Assembly: GCF_900128505.1 (NCBI RefSeq)
Contig: NZ_LT669941.1
Span: 2,559,807 to 2,623,806, forward strand
Length of the DNA: 64,000 nt
Reading direction: 5' to 3'
DNA from: Parabacteroides timonensis
Lineage (GTDB): Bacteria; Bacteroidota; Bacteroidia; Bacteroidales; Tannerellaceae
Shown: piece by piece, positions 7,179 to 15,969 of the stretch
Position numbering within the stretch: the first letter of the stretch is position 1
How the letters are laid out: each line of letters begins with the position of its first letter
Notes under the pieces: generated by a model
Databases searched by the model: none
Seen by the model: only the letters and a program-made list of their open reading frames with translations
What the model was told of the DNA's origin: nothing
Made by a program: the position numbers and the translations under genes

Positions 7179-8837
7179 CTAATCAATTAAAAATCCATAA
7201 TTTTTGAATATATTCTCAAAGTCAACAGATTTTTGGCTTAAAATACTATTTGCTGCCATCTTAACGAGAGTACGCAAATCACATGTTAAAATTTTTACAC
7301 CATATTTATCGTAAGACTGTTCGATTAAGTATCGAATTTCTGTATCATTGCTCGGATGATTGAATCCAATTACCAATGACGAATAATCTAAATCATCTTG
7401 TAAATTAGAATTATACGTAGTAATTTTATTTTCAATAGCTTGTCTTATTCCTTTAATATTATAGGCTGGTGTTTCAGTAAACGATTTAATTTCTATTGGC
7501 ACAATATGTTCACCAAATTTGCAATATGCATCATATCTTCCGACTTCACCCTTACAATCTACACCTATAATCTTTAAAAGAGAATGGATAAGTGGATAAA
7601 AAACATCTTTATCAGCAGACTTGTATAGTTCACAAAAATAATCTGCAATACTATTTATATCTAAACCCTCTTCATCCGCTTTTTTGATTGACTGTATTAT
7701 ATGCTCCATATCCGTATCACAGTCAACAACAACCGAAAAATTATTATATAAAACAGATAATCTCAATTCTCGCAATTGCGTTTGACTATTAACAACGCTC
7801 ATTCTATTTTGATCTGTATCAGGATGCTTTCGAATATATCCTCCCATAAACCATTCCGCACTTGTCTCTGGCAGCATTTGGTATGGAGAAAAAATAATGT
7901 CAGTATCATTCGGCAACGTCTCATCAATACCGCTACGATGAAGTAAAGCATTGAATGATGAAATACAGATTTCTTTTTGTACCAGTATATTGTTTTTCTT
8001 TCTAAAAGCTATTGCTGTAAGAAATTTACGAGTAGCAAAATTTGCTTTTACATTATCCACAAAACTTTTACCTTCATCAGTGCAAACGTAATAATTCTTA
8101 CCATTTATTCGTTCTTGCTTATTTTTTATAACACCACATACACGTAGTATTTGATTAATACTCCTGGTTAAATTACTTATTTGCCTTAATGGTTCCCCTC
8201 TTTGTGTCTTTGGATAATGAGGATGCGTAGCTGTAAAAGAGCTACCATCCAATCTATTCCTCTTTGCATCTAAAACAAAATTATCGATATCTTTTATATC
8301 ATATGTGGTAAGTAAAGGCATTTCATCAGATGCCAACTTATAATCAAGGTTAGCTAACGCATAACATATACCATAACCTAAATAACAATTAAAATCTAAA
8401 CTACAATTATGCTCATATGACTCTGTAGCAGTTGTTATACACATGAACAGTTCTCTTAACAACTTGAAATTTGGACTTTCACTAAAAATTTGTTGAACAG
8501 CCAATTTACCCAGTCTTGTTATTGCATATGTCTCTGAACCATAATCCGCAGAAACTAACCCAAGAACTCTAAGGATTTGCATTCTGGCTTTAGCATTTTG
8601 TAAAGGAGAGTTTCTTGACTCATCACCTTCTGCGTGAATAATCTCAATAGCTTCTTCTCCAACTCTACTACCACTAGTAATAATCAGAGAGTTCACTCCT
8701 ATTTCTGCTACGCTAGTTTTCGTGAAATATCCTTGAGAATCCGCATAACCATCTGAAATTGACATTTCATATAATAAGCGGATGTTGGATATAATACTAC
8801 CTTGATTTTGCAATTTCAAATAATCAACTCCTTCCAT
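7179..8837 (-). CDS. Restriction endonuclease, PD-(D/E)XK, with N-terminal winged-helix DNA-binding region
   Basis: 552 residues. The C-terminal catalytic site is visible as GRYD436 followed by PIE449-I-K451, then an alpha helix and the strand SSLVIGFNHP. The N-terminal 270 residues contain winged-helix-like stretches (AKARMQILRVLGLVSADYGSETYAITRLG; LTRSINQILRVCGVIKNKQE). This is the arrangement of type IIS-like enzymes that bind with one part and cut with another. Two methyltransferase genes directly upstream support an asymmetric recognition site. The specificity cannot be read from sequence. It starts 4 bases after the preceding gene. Confidence 0.85.
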   Translation of the reverse strand: MEGVDYLKLQNQGSIISNIRLLYEMSISDGYADSQGYFTKTSVAEIGVNSLIITSGSRVGEEAIEIIHAEGDESRNSPLQNAKARMQILRVLGLVSADYGSETYAITRLGKLAVQQIFSESPNFKLLRELFMCITTATESYEHNCSLDFNCYLGYGICYALANLDYKLASDEMPLLTTYDIKDIDNFVLDAKRNRLDGSSFTATHPHYPKTQRGEPLRQISNLTRSINQILRVCGVIKNKQERINGKNYYVCTDEGKSFVDNVKANFATRKFLTAIAFRKKNNILVQKEICISSFNALLHRSGIDETLPNDTDIIFSPYQMLPETSAEWFMGGYIRKHPDTDQNRMSVVNSQTQLRELRLSVLYNNFSVVVDCDTDMEHIIQSIKKADEEGLDINSIADYFCELYKSADKDVFYPLIHSLLKIIGVDCKGEVGRYDAYCKFGEHIVPIEIKSFTETPAYNIKGIRQAIENKITTYNSNLQDDLDYSSLVIGFNHPSNDTEIRYLIEQSYDKYGVKILTCDLRTLVKMAANSILSQKSVDFENIFKNYGFLID

Positions 8838-8841
8838 TTGT

Positions 8842-9654
8842 CTATAAATTAGCTAACCGTTCTCGAGCAATTTCACACCATTTTTTTTCAATCTCAATAC
8901 CAGTCCACTTAATATCATGTCCCAGTTTGTTAAGTTTTTCACAACATACTCCAAGAGTCCCAGAACCATGAAATGGATCTAAAATATGCCCTATATATCG
9001 CCCATTCTCCATAGGACAAAAAGCTTTTATAATTTCAGTAATCAATGCTTCTGGTTTTTGAGTTGGATGGAGAGTCCTTTCTTTTGCAAAAGCCTTTCCC
9101 GCTAGTGTTGGGAACTCCCACACATCCCCCCTCATGGCTCCTTTTTCAGAAGGAACCCATATTTTTTCAAGTCCATTTTTATTTTTATATTTTATTGGAG
9201 ATTCTAATCGCTTGGTACTTTTATAAGGAACTCTCACTTCATCTACATTGTAAATCCATCTAGTATCATCCTTTGAAAACCATAAAAAAGGTTCGTAATG
9301 TGTAGAAGGTTCTTTCGTATTTCTTGAAAATCCATTTTCATAGTGCCATATATTCATGCGTCTATATTTAAGGCCAACCTTATACATATATACTTGAATA
9401 TAACATATATAATCATGAATGCCAAACCAGACAATACTACCTTCATTTGTTAAAAGCTGACTTAATAAATCAATTCTTTTATACATTTCATCAAGAAAAA
9501 CATCCAATGGCAGATTATCACTTTTATTTCCAAAATCCTTACCCACATTATAAGGTGGGTCAGTAAGGATTAAGTCATACTTAACATCTGCTTGTAATAA
9601 TTGCTTTAAAACTTTATCACAATCTGAATGGATTATACCATAAATGTCTTTCAT
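8842..9654 (-). CDS. DNA methyltransferase, DPPY-type (beta order)
   Basis: 270 residues. Motif IV TDPPYN lies at residues 31-36 near the N-terminus and motif I DPFHGSGT at about 226-233 near the C-terminus. This is the beta-class order of adenine-N6 and cytosine-N4 methyltransferases. DPPY favours N6-adenine. The region between is the target recognition part. It follows the other methyltransferase by 2 bases and precedes the endonuclease by 4, so the three are translationally linked. It probably methylates one strand of an asymmetric site. Confidence 0.92.
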   Translation of the reverse strand: MKDIYGIIHSDCDKVLKQLLQADVKYDLILTDPPYNVGKDFGNKSDNLPLDVFLDEMYKRIDLLSQLLTNEGSIVWFGIHDYICYIQVYMYKVGLKYRRMNIWHYENGFSRNTKEPSTHYEPFLWFSKDDTRWIYNVDEVRVPYKSTKRLESPIKYKNKNGLEKIWVPSEKGAMRGDVWEFPTLAGKAFAKERTLHPTQKPEALITEIIKAFCPMENGRYIGHILDPFHGSGTLGVCCEKLNKLGHDIKWTGIEIEKKWCEIARERLANL

Positions 9655-9656
9655 AT

Positions 9657-10754
9657 TTATTTTTTTCTAAATATTAGGATATACTGATGATGAATATTCT
9701 CAACGTATGAGAATGGATAACCATAAGGATGAAGTGATTTATGGTTTTGTATTAGAATCTTTGTACCTTGTAAAATCAACTTTCCACCTCCTGGAATCAT
9801 AGCTTTATTTAGGGCAGAAATCAAATCGGAATGAAAACTTACATAATCACCTTTATCTCTAAAATCAGATACAATTATTGCCATGTACTTATTCATCTTC
9901 AATATTCTAGCACATTGCAGCAAAATATTCTTACATAATAATTCTAAGAATTCGCTGTAATCTTCTATATTTCCTAAATCGTTATTATCATGTGAATACT
10001 GTGTATCAAGATTTTTTTCCACACGGTTCTTCTTCACTTTTTGATCTTGTTTATGAAGAATCCCCCAGTATGGAGGACTTGTAACAACAAAATCTACAGA
10101 ATTCGCATCAAGCGTAGGTAGTACTACACAAGAATCATCATTTATGAAATGATGATGAGAACTAGAACCTTTTGCAACCTCTAATTCTAAACGCTTCACA
10201 GACAACTCGTGGTACTTTGTTGATAGCTCAATACTAATACATTTTCTCCCTAATATTTCACATGCTTTAGCAGTAGAGCCGACACCGCCAAATGGATCCA
10301 AAACAACCATTCCTCTCTTTGTAAAAAAACGCAATAACGATTGGATATCCTGAAAAGAAAAAGGAGCAGGATGTTGTATTTCGATTTTAGCATGAGGATG
10401 AGATGCACCTAATCCTTTTTGGTACATATAGCTTTTAGTCTCAGGAATCCACTCTTTACCTGTTAAATCATTTAATGTATTACGCTTATCAATTGTGCCA
10501 TTCAACATATTATGATATTCCGGAGTTAACTTAAAAGAACTAATTTCATCTTCATTATATAATGCTTTATCTGAAATAATATACTTTTTTATCACACCAC
10601 TCTCAACGCATTTTTCAAAAGTATGCCTTGAAAATTGTAAAAGTTTCATTGCCTTTGAAGCATTTATAAGTATTATATTCCCAAATATATCTGATTCCGA
10701 CAGCAAATGCTTTTTCTCCGGCATTGATTTTTTATATTCTTTTATGTCTGTCAT
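9657..10754 (-). CDS. DNA methyltransferase, TSPPYW-type with N-terminal HTH
   Basis: 365 residues. The AdoMet motif I DPFGGVGST (about 153-161) comes before the catalytic motif IV TSPPYW (225-230), the opposite order to the neighbouring methyltransferase. SPPYW is typical of N4-cytosine and some N6-adenine enzymes. The first 75 residues hold a MerR-like HTH segment (NASKAMKLLQFSRHTFEKCV) that ends in YNEDEI, possibly for operator binding. The ATG overlaps the stop of the small XRE gene as ATGA, indicating translational coupling. Together with the second enzyme it would protect both strands of an asymmetric site. Confidence 0.9.
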   Translation of the reverse strand: MTDIKEYKKSMPEKKHLLSESDIFGNIILINASKAMKLLQFSRHTFEKCVESGVIKKYIISDKALYNEDEISSFKLTPEYHNMLNGTIDKRNTLNDLTGKEWIPETKSYMYQKGLGASHPHAKIEIQHPAPFSFQDIQSLLRFFTKRGMVVLDPFGGVGSTAKACEILGRKCISIELSTKYHELSVKRLELEVAKGSSSHHHFINDDSCVVLPTLDANSVDFVVTSPPYWGILHKQDQKVKKNRVEKNLDTQYSHDNNDLGNIEDYSEFLELLCKNILLQCARILKMNKYMAIIVSDFRDKGDYVSFHSDLISALNKAMIPGGGKLILQGTKILIQNHKSLHPYGYPFSYVENIHHQYILIFRKK

Positions 10755-10960
10755 TTTATATTACTATTCAAAAGATCATGAATGTCAACTTCTAATAATT
10801 GTGCTATTCTAACTAAAGTTTTTAAATCAGGTTGACAAGTATTTGTGCACCATTTTGATACTGTACCTTGATCTTTACCTAATTGTTCAGCAAGCCATTT
10901 ATTAGTCCGTTTTTTTTCTACTAATACAACTTTCAATCTATTTAAATCCTCGTTTTGCAT
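10751..10960 (-). CDS. XRE-family controller-like regulator of the restriction operon
   Basis: 69 residues, a single Cro/C1-type HTH: LNRLKVVLVEKKRTNKWLAEQLGKDQGTVSKWCTN, then a helical end with LLEVDIHDLL. The size and position, first gene of the operon and overlapping the first methyltransferase gene, match the controller (C) proteins that delay endonuclease expression in type II systems. That role is inferred. A TATCTTTG promoter element lies 23 bases upstream of the start codon. Confidence 0.85.
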   Translation of the reverse strand: MQNEDLNRLKVVLVEKKRTNKWLAEQLGKDQGTVSKWCTNTCQPDLKTLVRIAQLLEVDIHDLLNSNIK

Positions 10961-10982
10961 ATGCTAATACGTTTTCTTAATG

Positions 10983-10990
10983 CAAAGATA
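10983..10990 (-). promoter_or_regulatory. Promoter -7 element of the restriction-modification operon
   Basis: On the minus strand TATCTTTG matches the Bacteroidetes -7 consensus TAnnTTTG. A GTTG about 17 bases upstream could serve as the -33 part, at slightly short spacing. It faces the XRE gene that opens the operon. Confidence 0.6.
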
Positions 10991-11064
10991 GTTGTTTTTA
11001 TATTATACAACTCAATATTTTATGATATTTCTCTATTTATTGAATTATTTTCAATACTGCGTAT

Positions 11065-11905
11065 CTAATTCCTGCCTATGAGTTTAATGTCTCCATTTAA
11101 CGCATCCTTCAAAATTGCTTTTACAAAATCCTGTGCATCAATAGAAATGATTCGCTTATGATTCTGATTTTCATATTCAAATTTTATCTCATTGATTTTA
11201 ATTAGCCCCCAACGAGATTTAACATATGCATTCTCATATTTGAAAACGATGTCAGAATCAGAATCTTCAGGAAGCATTTCTTCTATCTGATCTAATGAGG
11301 ATATTGCATTTCCTTGGGTATCGATAATTGTCCTATCAAGAAGTTCTAACGGAATATGAGTCCTTATTACGCCAAGATGATTCTTTATTAATAGTCATCC
11401 AATCTAAAAACATCTTGTATTTCGAAACACTGAATCTGTCTGTTTCAGAATAATCTCTATCAACCAAAAATAAACAACGCCTAATAGAAGTATTGAAATT
11501 TAATTCTATCTCTCCAACTATTGCCTCACCAAGATTAGGGCATCTCAATTCTTTCAATGAAATTCCATACTCAGCTGCATATTCCTTTGCACCTTTCTGA
11601 TACCCCACTTTAGTAACCATTATTCCAGCTACATTGGTCAAATCCGCCAACACTCCATAAAAATCCCGTACCTTCCCTATTGCAACTGTCTTGTTATAAT
11701 TCTTGCATTCTATTGCAACCTTATGTTTGACACCGGCTATTTCGTACTCCCAATAAACATCGATCTGATGTTCTTGACCTGATTTGCCCATCAGTTTTAC
11801 ATTGTGTTGCACATTTGTGGCTTTCAAGACATCAGCATTGACTAACTCCTGATAAATTTCTTGAGTAAACTTTTCATATTCTATATTTGGATTCATTTCA
11901 AACAA
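11065..11905 (-). pseudogene. Mrr-like restriction endonuclease, frameshifted
   Basis: The first frame (11905 to 11336) encodes an Mrr-type PD-(D/E)XK domain: YEKFTQEIYQELVNADVL, then QEHQIDVYWEYEIAG with Asp and VAIECKNYNKT with E-C-K. It stops after an unrelated-looking SWRNKDSYSVRTS. In the next frame the same DNA reads KNHLGVIRTHIPLELLDRTIIDTQGN and continues without a stop to 11065 (YVKSRWGLIKINEIKFEYE and so on). One base gained or lost near 11375-11390 therefore splits what was one protein of about 280 residues. The nuclease domain itself is whole, so a truncated product could still act. The gene is last in the HipBA-Gabija operon, 20 bases after gajB. ATG 11896 is an alternative start. 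Confidence 0.7.
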
Positions 11906-11925
11906 ATAAAAGTTAGAACCTCTTA

Positions 11926-13596
11926 TTACACCCTTTCAATATTAATTGGCAAAGAAGCCAATTTCTTTTCAACTTCTGTAGATAGTGTTGGAACGCATAT
12001 AGCCAATCGGTTTCTAGCGCGGCTAATTGCGACATAATATACTCTATGCTCATCAGATGGTGCATCCAAATTTGATTGAGTTAAGAATTTCAGATCATCC
12101 TCCTCTCTTAAAACAACCATAACATTATCAAACTCATCTCCTTTTGCTTTATGGATAGTCTTATCCTGAATGTTTGATATCTCTGGTGAAGAGATGTATA
12201 ATGCTAAATTCGTATATGTTTTACTTGAATAAAAGTCTTTAGCTTTTCCCTTGCTTAATCCAGTTATATTAAATCCTAAGTCCTTTTTCAAATAGGAGAT
12301 AAAGTACTCTATACTTTGGTCTTTAAACGTGTTGTAGTCGCCTAATAATCTACTTATCAATAACAGTTGCTTCCGTTCGTCTTCTTCTATCTTTTTTAAA
12401 GCTTTTAATGCATCTTTAATTACCCCTGCTAAAGCATATTCTATTGCTGTTATACAATTGGTCAATTCCTTAACACGTTTCCAATTATCATCCGGTATGG
12501 AACTGAGTAGATTTTCATCCTTGGGTATTTGTCCTAATTGCTTTCTTAATGCATTTGAGGTAATTTTGGCATATGATAATGATGTAATATTTGAACCACA
12601 ATGGGTGTTAAATTTATTGTAACAATCAATTGCATCTCCTACGTATAATATAGGGGGCTCTGTATGCCTTTTATTAACAGCATGCTGTTGTAAATCAGGG
12701 CGAATGGCATTCAAAAGAGTTATAATTTCTTCACTACTCCTTCTATTTCCTTTAATCTCATACATCTGCATTCCTTCTAGAGTAAAATTTTCAAATAAAC
12801 CAGGATCAGTACCGGCAAAACCGTAGATTGCTTGAGCTTTATCTCCAATCACGCCAACAACTGAATGATGCATAGAGGCTATAATCTTTATTATTTCAAC
12901 TTGAATAGGAGTAGAATCCTGAAACTCATCGATAAATATATATGGATATTTTGCACTTATCATATTAGCGACAAATGGATACTTCACCATTAACTTATAT
13001 GAGAAGTATAAAACATCATCATAATGCATAATTCCATGCTCCCATGCATATTTTTTGTACGCATCATAAAAAGATTGAGGAATCGTATAACGGGAAGATT
13101 TCATCGGATAAGGTGGCTTAAACTTTAAATCCGTGCCATCAAAAACCCATCGAGAAGAAAACAAGGCCTGTCTCAACGCATCATCATCCTTATATATCTG
13201 TACCTTTCTAATATTATTTTTCAATTGATAGATTGCCCCATTACTTGTCAGTAATGTATCGTCTACCACTTTCATCTTATCTGTTGCAAAATTATATTCT
13301 GGTGCTATGTAGTGGAAATAAGGTTTGATTATATTATCGTACAGAAAACTATGGATTGTGCAAACCTCAACTCTATCTGCACAATCAGGCAAACGGCCAT
13401 GAATAGTTTCCACGCCAATATTGGTATATGTAATACAAGCTATTCGCTTTATCTTCCCAAGTCTGACAGATGTATTCAACACATGTTTTATGTGTTGAAT
13501 AAGCCAATACGTTTTCCCAGCACCAGGGCCAGCCTTGATTTGGAAATGCTGTTCAATATTTATTGGAGTATTTGATTCAATTACTGTAGCAGCCAT
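11926..13596 (-). CDS. gajB: Gabija helicase-like protein GajB (UvrD/Rep superfamily)
   Basis: 556 residues, superfamily 1A helicase. Walker A GPGAGKT is at residues 23-29, CITYTNIGVETI (motif Ia) near 54, DEFQD (motif II) at 223-227, the GDKAQAIYGFAG motif III region near 251, and motifs V-VI DKTIHKAKGDEFDNVMVV and HRVYYVAISRARNRL near the end. Its start lies inside the 3' end of the GajA-type nuclease gene (16-base overlap). OLD-nuclease plus UvrD-like helicase in this order defines Gabija. In characterised Gabija, GajB senses DNA ends or ssDNA and works with GajA. Length is slightly above the Bacillus cereus protein. Confidence 0.9.
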   Translation of the reverse strand: MAATVIESNTPINIEQHFQIKAGPGAGKTYWLIQHIKHVLNTSVRLGKIKRIACITYTNIGVETIHGRLPDCADRVEVCTIHSFLYDNIIKPYFHYIAPEYNFATDKMKVVDDTLLTSNGAIYQLKNNIRKVQIYKDDDALRQALFSSRWVFDGTDLKFKPPYPMKSSRYTIPQSFYDAYKKYAWEHGIMHYDDVLYFSYKLMVKYPFVANMISAKYPYIFIDEFQDSTPIQVEIIKIIASMHHSVVGVIGDKAQAIYGFAGTDPGLFENFTLEGMQMYEIKGNRRSSEEIITLLNAIRPDLQQHAVNKRHTEPPILYVGDAIDCYNKFNTHCGSNITSLSYAKITSNALRKQLGQIPKDENLLSSIPDDNWKRVKELTNCITAIEYALAGVIKDALKALKKIEEDERKQLLLISRLLGDYNTFKDQSIEYFISYLKKDLGFNITGLSKGKAKDFYSSKTYTNLALYISSPEISNIQDKTIHKAKGDEFDNVMVVLREEDDLKFLTQSNLDAPSDEHRVYYVAISRARNRLAICVPTLSTEVEKKLASLPINIERV

Positions 13597-15623
13597 ACCA
13601 GTGCGTCTTTGATATATTTAGGGACAATAAAATCTTTACGTTCTGTTGATTGCTTCTCTAGATTATTCTTCAAAATAACAGATAATGCTAAAGCGTTTTC
13701 TCCTTTACCAATTGAATTGAGATAGCGAGAAGCCAATAGTGCTTTCTTCTTGTCTTCATTCGTCCAAGTACATAAATTTAAAGCCTCTTTTATACGTTTG
13801 TTTTCTGAACTGTTACGTAACTTTTCCGCACAAGCAGGATAATCTTCGCTCTGGATTTCTTCTAATTCTTTTTTATTTGACAAGTCTTCCAAGAACAATA
13901 AATCAGATACTGAATTATACCACATCAAATCATACTCTAATGTTTTACCTTTAATTTCATCCTGGCTATATACTCTAATATTTGGATGTTCATGAAAAGT
14001 TTCAATCATTGTTTTTGAATGCTCTTGATATTCATTACCCTCCAATCCAAGTTCAAACGGATAACAACGTTCAAAAGAGTTTGAATCCTCTTTTCTCCAC
14101 ATCGGGTCTCTGTCTGTCAAGCATACAACCTTCTTTTTCATTGCTAGAGGATTTTGGACAGTGTCAAATAATTTCAAAAAGTGCGAAAAATATCTTCCGC
14201 CCACACTAATAACTGCCACATGTCCATCTTCAATGCTCTTTTCTATGTAATTTGCCATAACAGGTATCAATAATTCTTCTGCTTTGCCTTCAACAAAGCA
14301 AATTCTGTCAGCAAAAAGCATATCAGATTTTATAGCATCCAAAAATCTCTGAACATATTGTTTTGAAACGATATCTCCTTCTGAATCATCAAATAAACTA
14401 CCAGGATAACCGACTGCGATTTTATCCTCCAAGTCATTATATAAACAAATTAGTTCATCCAAAGAAACGGCAGAGGTAATCTCTGTGGAGTGAGTCGTTA
14501 TAAACAGCTGCCTTACTCTCTTTTTCTTAACTTGCTCTTCTTGTAAATATTTTAAAAACTTATACTGGAGTGAAAGATGTAAATGTGCTTCCGGTTCTTC
14601 TATAGCAAGGACTGAAAACTCTTTGGCATTTTGTCTATAATATCCCTCATCTGCATTAGCCTGCATTTTTGCTAATAACAAAGATATATAGATAAGATTA
14701 TTATATCCTAAACCATTATGAGTTGCAGCTATATCAATGCCTGTTTCGTGTTTAATTATCAGCTGTAGTGCGGCTAAGAAATCCGGTTCTGATAGTGATC
14801 CACTAAAATCAGGTATCGCACCTCTGAAATCCGAGGCACCAGTTAGTTTGGCATAAGCAAGAATTTGCTCTTTTCCTTGCATTAATCTTTCTTGTACTTT
14901 ATCAAGAGAAGGCCTTATGCTATCTGTAAAGTCTTTATGCTTAACCTTAATTTCCGCTTTTTGTTCATCCTTTGTTTTGCCTTTATTCGATTTAATTTCA
15001 TAATCCAAAAAGAAATTGAGGACTTCACGCAAAAGAGGCGATTTACCCGAAAACAAATCTCTTTCAACATCACGTATTGGACCAAGAAATTCAAAATCAA
15101 TCTTATCTACCGTCTCTCCGTCTAATTTTGATTGATTAGTTGGATTGCCAGCCCACATACGAGAGACATACTTTCTTAAGTACTCATCTCTAATAATATT
15201 CCAAATTTTCTCTTCATCTGTAATATCTGACACAGCATCCTTATATTCATCCTCATCCTCTTTGGGGAGAAAATAATCAAAAGTAACCTGAGCTTCATAT
15301 GGGTGTTCAAGTTTAATAAGACATGGCGCAACCATAACTAAATCTTCTGAATTTGAGCCTTCACCTTCACTTTCCCTAAAGAATACTTCAATGCGAACCT
15401 TTGGTGCAGCTACTTTTAATTCATTAAGATTTGAATCACGGCAAAAATCAAATAAAGTCAGTTTTTTAGTGGTCTCTGCATTTAGCACTAAATCTAATGC
15501 ACGTAATAAATTACTTTTACCTGCATTATTAGGACCGATGATAACATTTATACCTTCTTTGAAAGAAATTTCCTTATCCTTGAAATTTCTGTAACCTACA
15601 ATATGGATTTTTGATATATACAT
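13581..15623 (-). CDS. gajA: Gabija ATP-dependent nuclease GajA (OLD family, ATPase plus TOPRIM)
   Basis: 680 residues. The ABC-type ATPase half has Walker A GPNNAGKS (30-37), Walker B AIEEPEAHLH (341-350) and TTHS with the switch His at 379. The TOPRIM half has E446 and E450 in FVEGKAEELLIPV, the glycine pair in VISVGGRYF, and D505/D507 in CLTDRDP. Nucleotide-regulated nicking nucleases of this class degrade phage DNA when NTPs fall. It is longer than the B. cereus protein because of acidic inserts around 85-135. It overlaps gajB by 16 bases, and 12 bases separate it from the 82-residue gene upstream. Class 2 OLD is supported by the helicase partner. Confidence 0.9.
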   Translation of the reverse strand: MYISKIHIVGYRNFKDKEISFKEGINVIIGPNNAGKSNLLRALDLVLNAETTKKLTLFDFCRDSNLNELKVAAPKVRIEVFFRESEGEGSNSEDLVMVAPCLIKLEHPYEAQVTFDYFLPKEDEDEYKDAVSDITDEEKIWNIIRDEYLRKYVSRMWAGNPTNQSKLDGETVDKIDFEFLGPIRDVERDLFSGKSPLLREVLNFFLDYEIKSNKGKTKDEQKAEIKVKHKDFTDSIRPSLDKVQERLMQGKEQILAYAKLTGASDFRGAIPDFSGSLSEPDFLAALQLIIKHETGIDIAATHNGLGYNNLIYISLLLAKMQANADEGYYRQNAKEFSVLAIEEPEAHLHLSLQYKFLKYLQEEQVKKKRVRQLFITTHSTEITSAVSLDELICLYNDLEDKIAVGYPGSLFDDSEGDIVSKQYVQRFLDAIKSDMLFADRICFVEGKAEELLIPVMANYIEKSIEDGHVAVISVGGRYFSHFLKLFDTVQNPLAMKKKVVCLTDRDPMWRKEDSNSFERCYPFELGLEGNEYQEHSKTMIETFHEHPNIRVYSQDEIKGKTLEYDLMWYNSVSDLLFLEDLSNKKELEEIQSEDYPACAEKLRNSSENKRIKEALNLCTWTNEDKKKALLASRYLNSIGKGENALALSVILKNNLEKQSTERKDFIVPKYIKDALVWLLQ

Positions 15624-15635
15624 ATGCTAATACAT

Positions 15636-15884
15636 TTATTTACTCACCTTTTTTTGTATCTCCATTCGTCGCTTTGCATACTTTTTTGCAGCGTCAAGAG
15701 CATCATCATACAGTTTTATTAACTCATCCTTTTGTTCATCAGATAACATTGGCGCATGCGAAATATCTTGCCTATAGCCATATTTCAAAGTACTCACAAA
15801 TATCTCCAAATCTTTAGCATTTCCATCAAAAAACGCATTTCTTAACATCTCTATAGCCTTAATCAACTCTATATTATTAATCAT
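15636..15884 (-). CDS. Small helical protein of unknown function between hipA and gajA
   Basis: 82 residues, family not recognised. It is predicted to be mainly alpha-helical: NIELIKAIEMLRNAFFDG, then a long C-terminal helix with LIKLYDDALDAAKKYAKRR that is strongly basic at the end. No cysteines, no signal peptide. It sits 12 bases before gajA and 10 bases after the 24-residue frame that overlaps hipA, so it is very likely cotranscribed with both systems. It could be an accessory subunit or an antitoxin-like partner, without direct evidence. Confidence 0.6.
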   Translation of the reverse strand: MINNIELIKAIEMLRNAFFDGNAKDLEIFVSTLKYGYRQDISHAPMLSDEQKDELIKLYDDALDAAKKYAKRRMEIQKKVSK

Positions 15885-15894
15885 AATTCTAATT

Positions 15895-15969
15895 TTACAA
15901 CTTACTACTCATATTCTTTATCCAAACCTCGCATCGTTTAACAAACTCCGCATACTCCTTATCAGACAT
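15895..15969 (-). CDS. Tiny 24-residue frame overlapping the end of hipA
   Basis: An ATG overlaps the hipA stop as ATGTCTGA (8 bases shared) and opens a 24-codon frame, MSDKEYAEFVKRCEVWIKNM followed by four residues, ending 10 bases before the 82-residue gene. The composition is plausible for an amphipathic helix. The coupled start and the gene-like spacing on both sides argue for translation; its shortness argues against certainty. Confidence 0.35.
   Translation of the reverse strand: MSDKEYAEFVKRCEVWIKNMSSKL

Noticed and set aside
11065..11277. Independent 70-residue gene after the Mrr-like frame
   Set aside because: Reading upstream in its frame gives continuous protein sequence that joins the Mrr-like frame, so it is the shifted C-terminal part.
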